Assembly: GCF_040359615.1 (NCBI RefSeq)
Contig: NZ_CP132942.1
Coordinates: forward strand, 5,332,001 to 5,396,000
Direction: 5' to 3'
Origin: Tunturibacter psychrotolerans
GTDB lineage: Bacteria > Acidobacteriota > Terriglobia > Terriglobales > Acidobacteriaceae
Length of the DNA stretch: 64,000 nucleotides
The notes under the pieces were generated by a model. It made no database searches. It had not been told where the DNA came from and worked only from the letters and a program-made list of their open reading frames with translations. The translations under genes and the position numbers were made by a program. Positions 61,715-64,000 of this stretch are shown in pieces; positions within the stretch are counted from its first letter, which is position 1; the number at the start of each line of letters is the position of its first letter.

Positions 61715-62806
61715 CTACTCGTAAGAGAGGGCGTCGATGGGGTCTTTGCTGGCGGCTTTGAGAGCTGGGTAGAGCGCGCCGAGGAGAGCTCCGATGAAGG
61801 CGATGAGGGTCGCCTTCCAGACGTAAGGGACGTTGATGACGAAGTCGAGTGTGGGGAAACGGGCTTCGAGCGCGGCGCTGAGGGCGAAGCTGGCTGCGAT
61901 GCCGAGGACGATGCCGATGGTCGCGAGGACGCCGGTCTCGCGAAGGACGATGCCGACGATGTAGGAGCGCGAGGCTCCCATGGATTTAAGGATGCCGATC
62001 TCGCGGGTGCGCTCCATGACGGCGGTGTACATGGACTGGAAGATGACGAGGAAGCCGATGATGACGGCGATGCCGATGACGACCTGAAGGCCGATGTTGA
62101 AGCCGGGGAGTCGGTCGGGGGAGATAGAGGAGAGATACTCCTCGGCGGTGGCGACGTTGTAGGTACTCATGCCGGGAGTGGCGAGGATCGCCTTGCGGAC
62201 TTCGTCCTGATACTTCGGCTGGTCTTCGGTGCGGAGGTAAAACATGGTGGCTTTACCCTCAGTGCCGGTGAGCGAGCCCATGGTGTCGATGGGGACGAAC
62301 TTGCGGCCGCCTTTGCCGTGGGCGACGATGCCCGAGATTCGGAACGGATGGTTGAGGATGCTGATGTGGTCGCCAACCTTTTTGCCGGCGGCGGAGTAGT
62401 CGTCGAGGATGACGTCGTCGGGGCCCTGGAAGGGGGTGCCGGAGAGGAAGGTGAAGGGCAGGAGCGCGTCGAAGCTCTTGAAGTCGATGCCGTAGATGGT
62501 GTCGAGGGAGCTGTTGATCTGGACGTTGACGGGGGCCGAGACGACGACGTGGGGGATCTTCGCGAGGACGTCAGCGACTTTGATAGAGGCCCCGGCGGGG
62601 CTCATGCCGATGAGGTTGCTGGCGGTGTTGGGGCGGACGAACATGTCCATGCCGATGCCGTTCTGGCGGGTCTTGAATCCGTTGAGCTTGCCCATGAGGA
62701 TCGCGGTGATGGAGAGGATCATGATGACCTCGATGGCGATGGCGAGGCAGCTGATGAGCGAGCGGAGGGGACGGTGGACCAGATTGCCGGCAACTAATTT
62801 GTTCAT
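61715..62806 (-). CDS. MacB/FtsX-type ABC permease
   Basis: Start placed at ATG 62806 (MNKLVAGNLVHRPLRSLISCLAIAIEVIMIL); the longer frame adds an unrelated leader. The 363-residue protein has one N-terminal helix, a MacB_PCD periplasmic domain (VVVSAPVNVQINSSLDTIYGID...HPFRISGIVAHGKGGRKFVPIDTM) and three C-terminal helices (GLQVVIGIAVIIGFLVIFQSMYTAVMERTREIGILKSMGASR). The ERTREIGILKSMGAS segment is diagnostic for the DevC/MacB group. No ATPase is next to it; an orphan ATPase of the matching class lies at 30976. Confidence 0.9.
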   Translation of the reverse strand: MNKLVAGNLVHRPLRSLISCLAIAIEVIMILSITAILMGKLNGFKTRQNGIGMDMFVRPNTASNLIGMSPAGASIKVADVLAKIPHVVVSAPVNVQINSSLDTIYGIDFKSFDALLPFTFLSGTPFQGPDDVILDDYSAAGKKVGDHISILNHPFRISGIVAHGKGGRKFVPIDTMGSLTGTEGKATMFYLRTEDQPKYQDEVRKAILATPGMSTYNVATAEEYLSSISPDRLPGFNIGLQVVIGIAVIIGFLVIFQSMYTAVMERTREIGILKSMGASRSYIVGIVLRETGVLATIGIVLGIAASFALSAALEARFPTLDFVINVPYVWKATLIAFIGALLGALYPALKAASKDPIDALSYE

Positions 62807-62907
62807 TCTTGTACCAGTGTATGGGAATCCGCTCGGCAAGGGAGGGATGCTGGTGCTTGACTATACCGTTGGGCGGTGCCGCTGGGTGGAGCGGTCATCT
62901 GGAGTGA

Positions 62908-64000
62908 TCAAGGGGTGTGAGGTTGATCCGGCTTCGACGGAGGGGGAAGGAGGATGCGGCCAGCGATGCTTCGGATAGACCCTGTTCGGCGAAGCTCGAT
63001 GCCCTCGGGACCTATGAAAAGGGTTCCAAGTACCGGCATCACATAAGCACCTACGACAGCGGCAAAGATGATGCCAAACGCGGTGTAGAAGCAGATGTAG
63101 ATGAGACTTGGAAGATCGCCTTCAGGAGCCGCGTGAGCATAGAGAACCATTACCAGTAGCCCCCAGGGAGTCTGACGGGTATCGCCGCAGAGAGAATCAA
63201 AGATCGTAAAGAGCAGAGTCCAAATAGCAGGGGCGAGAAGGAGGATTCCTGTCCAACCGAGCATGTGGAAGCCCGTTGCGGTCGAAGAGAAGGAGATTCC
63301 AGTGCTTTCGTCCGACTCGCCCAACAAGCCCACTTCGTGTGCCCAGATATTTCCGATCAGGATCGAGGGCTTGTCCTTCCAGATGAAGTGGGGAACAACG
63401 TTCTCGAAAGCCAAGACAATGGGGTAGGCGCCAAAGTTGCCGGATAGTCCCGTCTGATTGATGAGTGCGTCGTCGATCGAGAGCATCTGGAGACGATCGA
63501 AGAAACCCTGAGGGGTGTTGAAGTAACCGAGGATCCGTTCCTCGTACGAATCCTCAGAACTCTGCAGGTATTGCTCGCGAACGTATCCCAAATTTGTAAT
63601 GAGACTGAATACGGTCGCGAAGCTGGTCCCGCCGTTTTCTTCTCGAAAGTTTCTTCCATATTGAGCGTAGGGAACGAGATATCGAAATATGAAGATGGTG
63701 GCGAGGATCGCACCTATGATTTGCGCTCGATTGAGCTTATATCGTTGGGAGGCCGCGGTCAGGATCCAGGCGGCAAAGGGAGCAAACATTCCCTCTTTAG
63801 AAAATCCAAAGAGGCCAACCCAAAACATCAGGAAGCCAGCGAGGAGAGCGGGGAGGTTAATGCTCCGCCTGCCGCCGCTGCGACGGATGGTGTTGAGAGT
63901 TCCGAGGACGACCGCCATGGGAAAAAAGCGATTGAGCTGGTTGAGGGCGCTTAGGACAGAGCCGCTTCCAGAGGGAAAAACGACGAAGGCGATATTAAGC
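62908..64000 (-). CDS. O-antigen-polymerase-like membrane protein, runs off the window
   Basis: The visible C-terminal part has many hydrophobic segments (LPALLAGFLMFWVGLFGFSKEGMFAPFAAWIL, IIGAILATIFIFRYLVPYAQYGR), then a large external loop with FDRLQMLSIDDALINQTGLSGNFGAYPIVLAFENVVPHFIWKDKPS and further helices. This is the Wzy/EpsG-like polymerase pattern. The frame stays open to the edge (…VVFPSGSGSVLSALNQ) without a stop, so the N-terminus is outside. An O-antigen or exopolysaccharide polymerase fits the neighbouring glycosyltransferase-like genes. Confidence 0.72.
   Translation of the reverse strand, partial: LNIAFVVFPSGSGSVLSALNQLNRFFPMAVVLGTLNTIRRSGGRRSINLPALLAGFLMFWVGLFGFSKEGMFAPFAAWILTAASQRYKLNRAQIIGAILATIFIFRYLVPYAQYGRNFREENGGTSFATVFSLITNLGYVREQYLQSSEDSYEERILGYFNTPQGFFDRLQMLSIDDALINQTGLSGNFGAYPIVLAFENVVPHFIWKDKPSILIGNIWAHEVGLLGESDESTGISFSSTATGFHMLGWTGILLLAPAIWTLLFTIFDSLCGDTRQTPWGLLVMVLYAHAAPEGDLPSLIYICFYTAFGIIFAAVVGAYVMPVLGTLFIGPEGIELRRTGSIRSIAGRILLPPPSKPDQPHTP

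Noticed and set aside
61694..62797. 367-residue plus-strand frame
   Set aside because: Asp/Glu/Gly/Val-rich mirror of the ABC permease on the other strand.

Overview
The window looks like a stretch of chromosome from an acidobacterium (Acidobacteriota, Terriglobia/Acidobacteriaceae-like). This rests on familiar family combinations rather than on a marker gene: a Ser/Thr kinase fused to TPRs, an 888-residue ADOP-type MacB/FtsX permease with its PadR regulator, YVTN/lactonase beta-propellers, PEP-CTERM proteins, a B12-dependent ribonucleotide reductase, and many secreted proteins of unknown role. Most of it is visibly GC-rich; one HEPN-like gene (17.5-18.9 kb) is clearly more AT-rich. No rRNA, tRNA, CRISPR array or intact insertion sequence was recognised.

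Layout. 0-7.3 kb: a frameshifted Ser/Thr kinase-TPR gene, a decayed WD40/TolB-like fragment, then a histidine kinase - OmpR regulator - PP2C phosphatase operon. 7.7-14 kb: a YVTN propeller, two ThuA-like proteins, and the padR-ADOP permease pair. 14.7-17.5 kb: a small coiled-coil protein, two duplicated PEP-CTERM proteins, and a tautomerase with a truncated tandem copy embedded in palindromic dispersed repeats. 17.5-22.6 kb: the HEPN-like gene and nrdJ with a likely NrdR box. 22.9-32.4 kb: a GT39-like enzyme, HNH nuclease, Dabb protein, thioredoxin-like protein, a carbonic anhydrase-bestrophin pair, CorA, a hydrolase, a JmjC/cupin protein and an orphan ABC ATPase.

The most striking locus is 32.96-36.69 kb. 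Four consecutive genes encode a large Ser/Thr/Asn/Ala-rich secreted repeat protein, a small secreted protein sharing its motifs, a periplasmic C39-type cysteine peptidase, and a coiled-coil plus beta-barrel outer-membrane protein. The order and architecture match the logic of the Pseudomonas Fap functional-amyloid system (FapC/FapB, FapD, FapF), though the subunits are divergent, lack the C-terminal CxxC motif and have no FapA. This is the best candidate for an undescribed system here.

37-52.3 kb holds core genes mixed with secreted proteins: acpS, an MCE/MlaD protein, two beta-propeller lipoproteins, an acyltransferase, pyrH, a second carbonic anhydrase, a TPR protein, and the rplM-rpsI-rpsB-tsf ribosomal block, with pyrH displaced about 5 kb from tsf. 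52.8-64 kb is rich in membrane glycosyltransferase-like proteins, a second acyltransferase, an ABC permease and an O-antigen-polymerase-like gene that runs off the end; it may belong to an envelope polysaccharide region.

Several non-coding repeat families occur: a ~150-bp element with 16-bp terminal inverted repeats, both copies abutting the stop codon of a minus-strand gene; a REP-like palindrome around the tautomerase; a short palindrome found once inside the nrdJ reading frame; a 29-bp periodic element; and a 13-bp tandem array.
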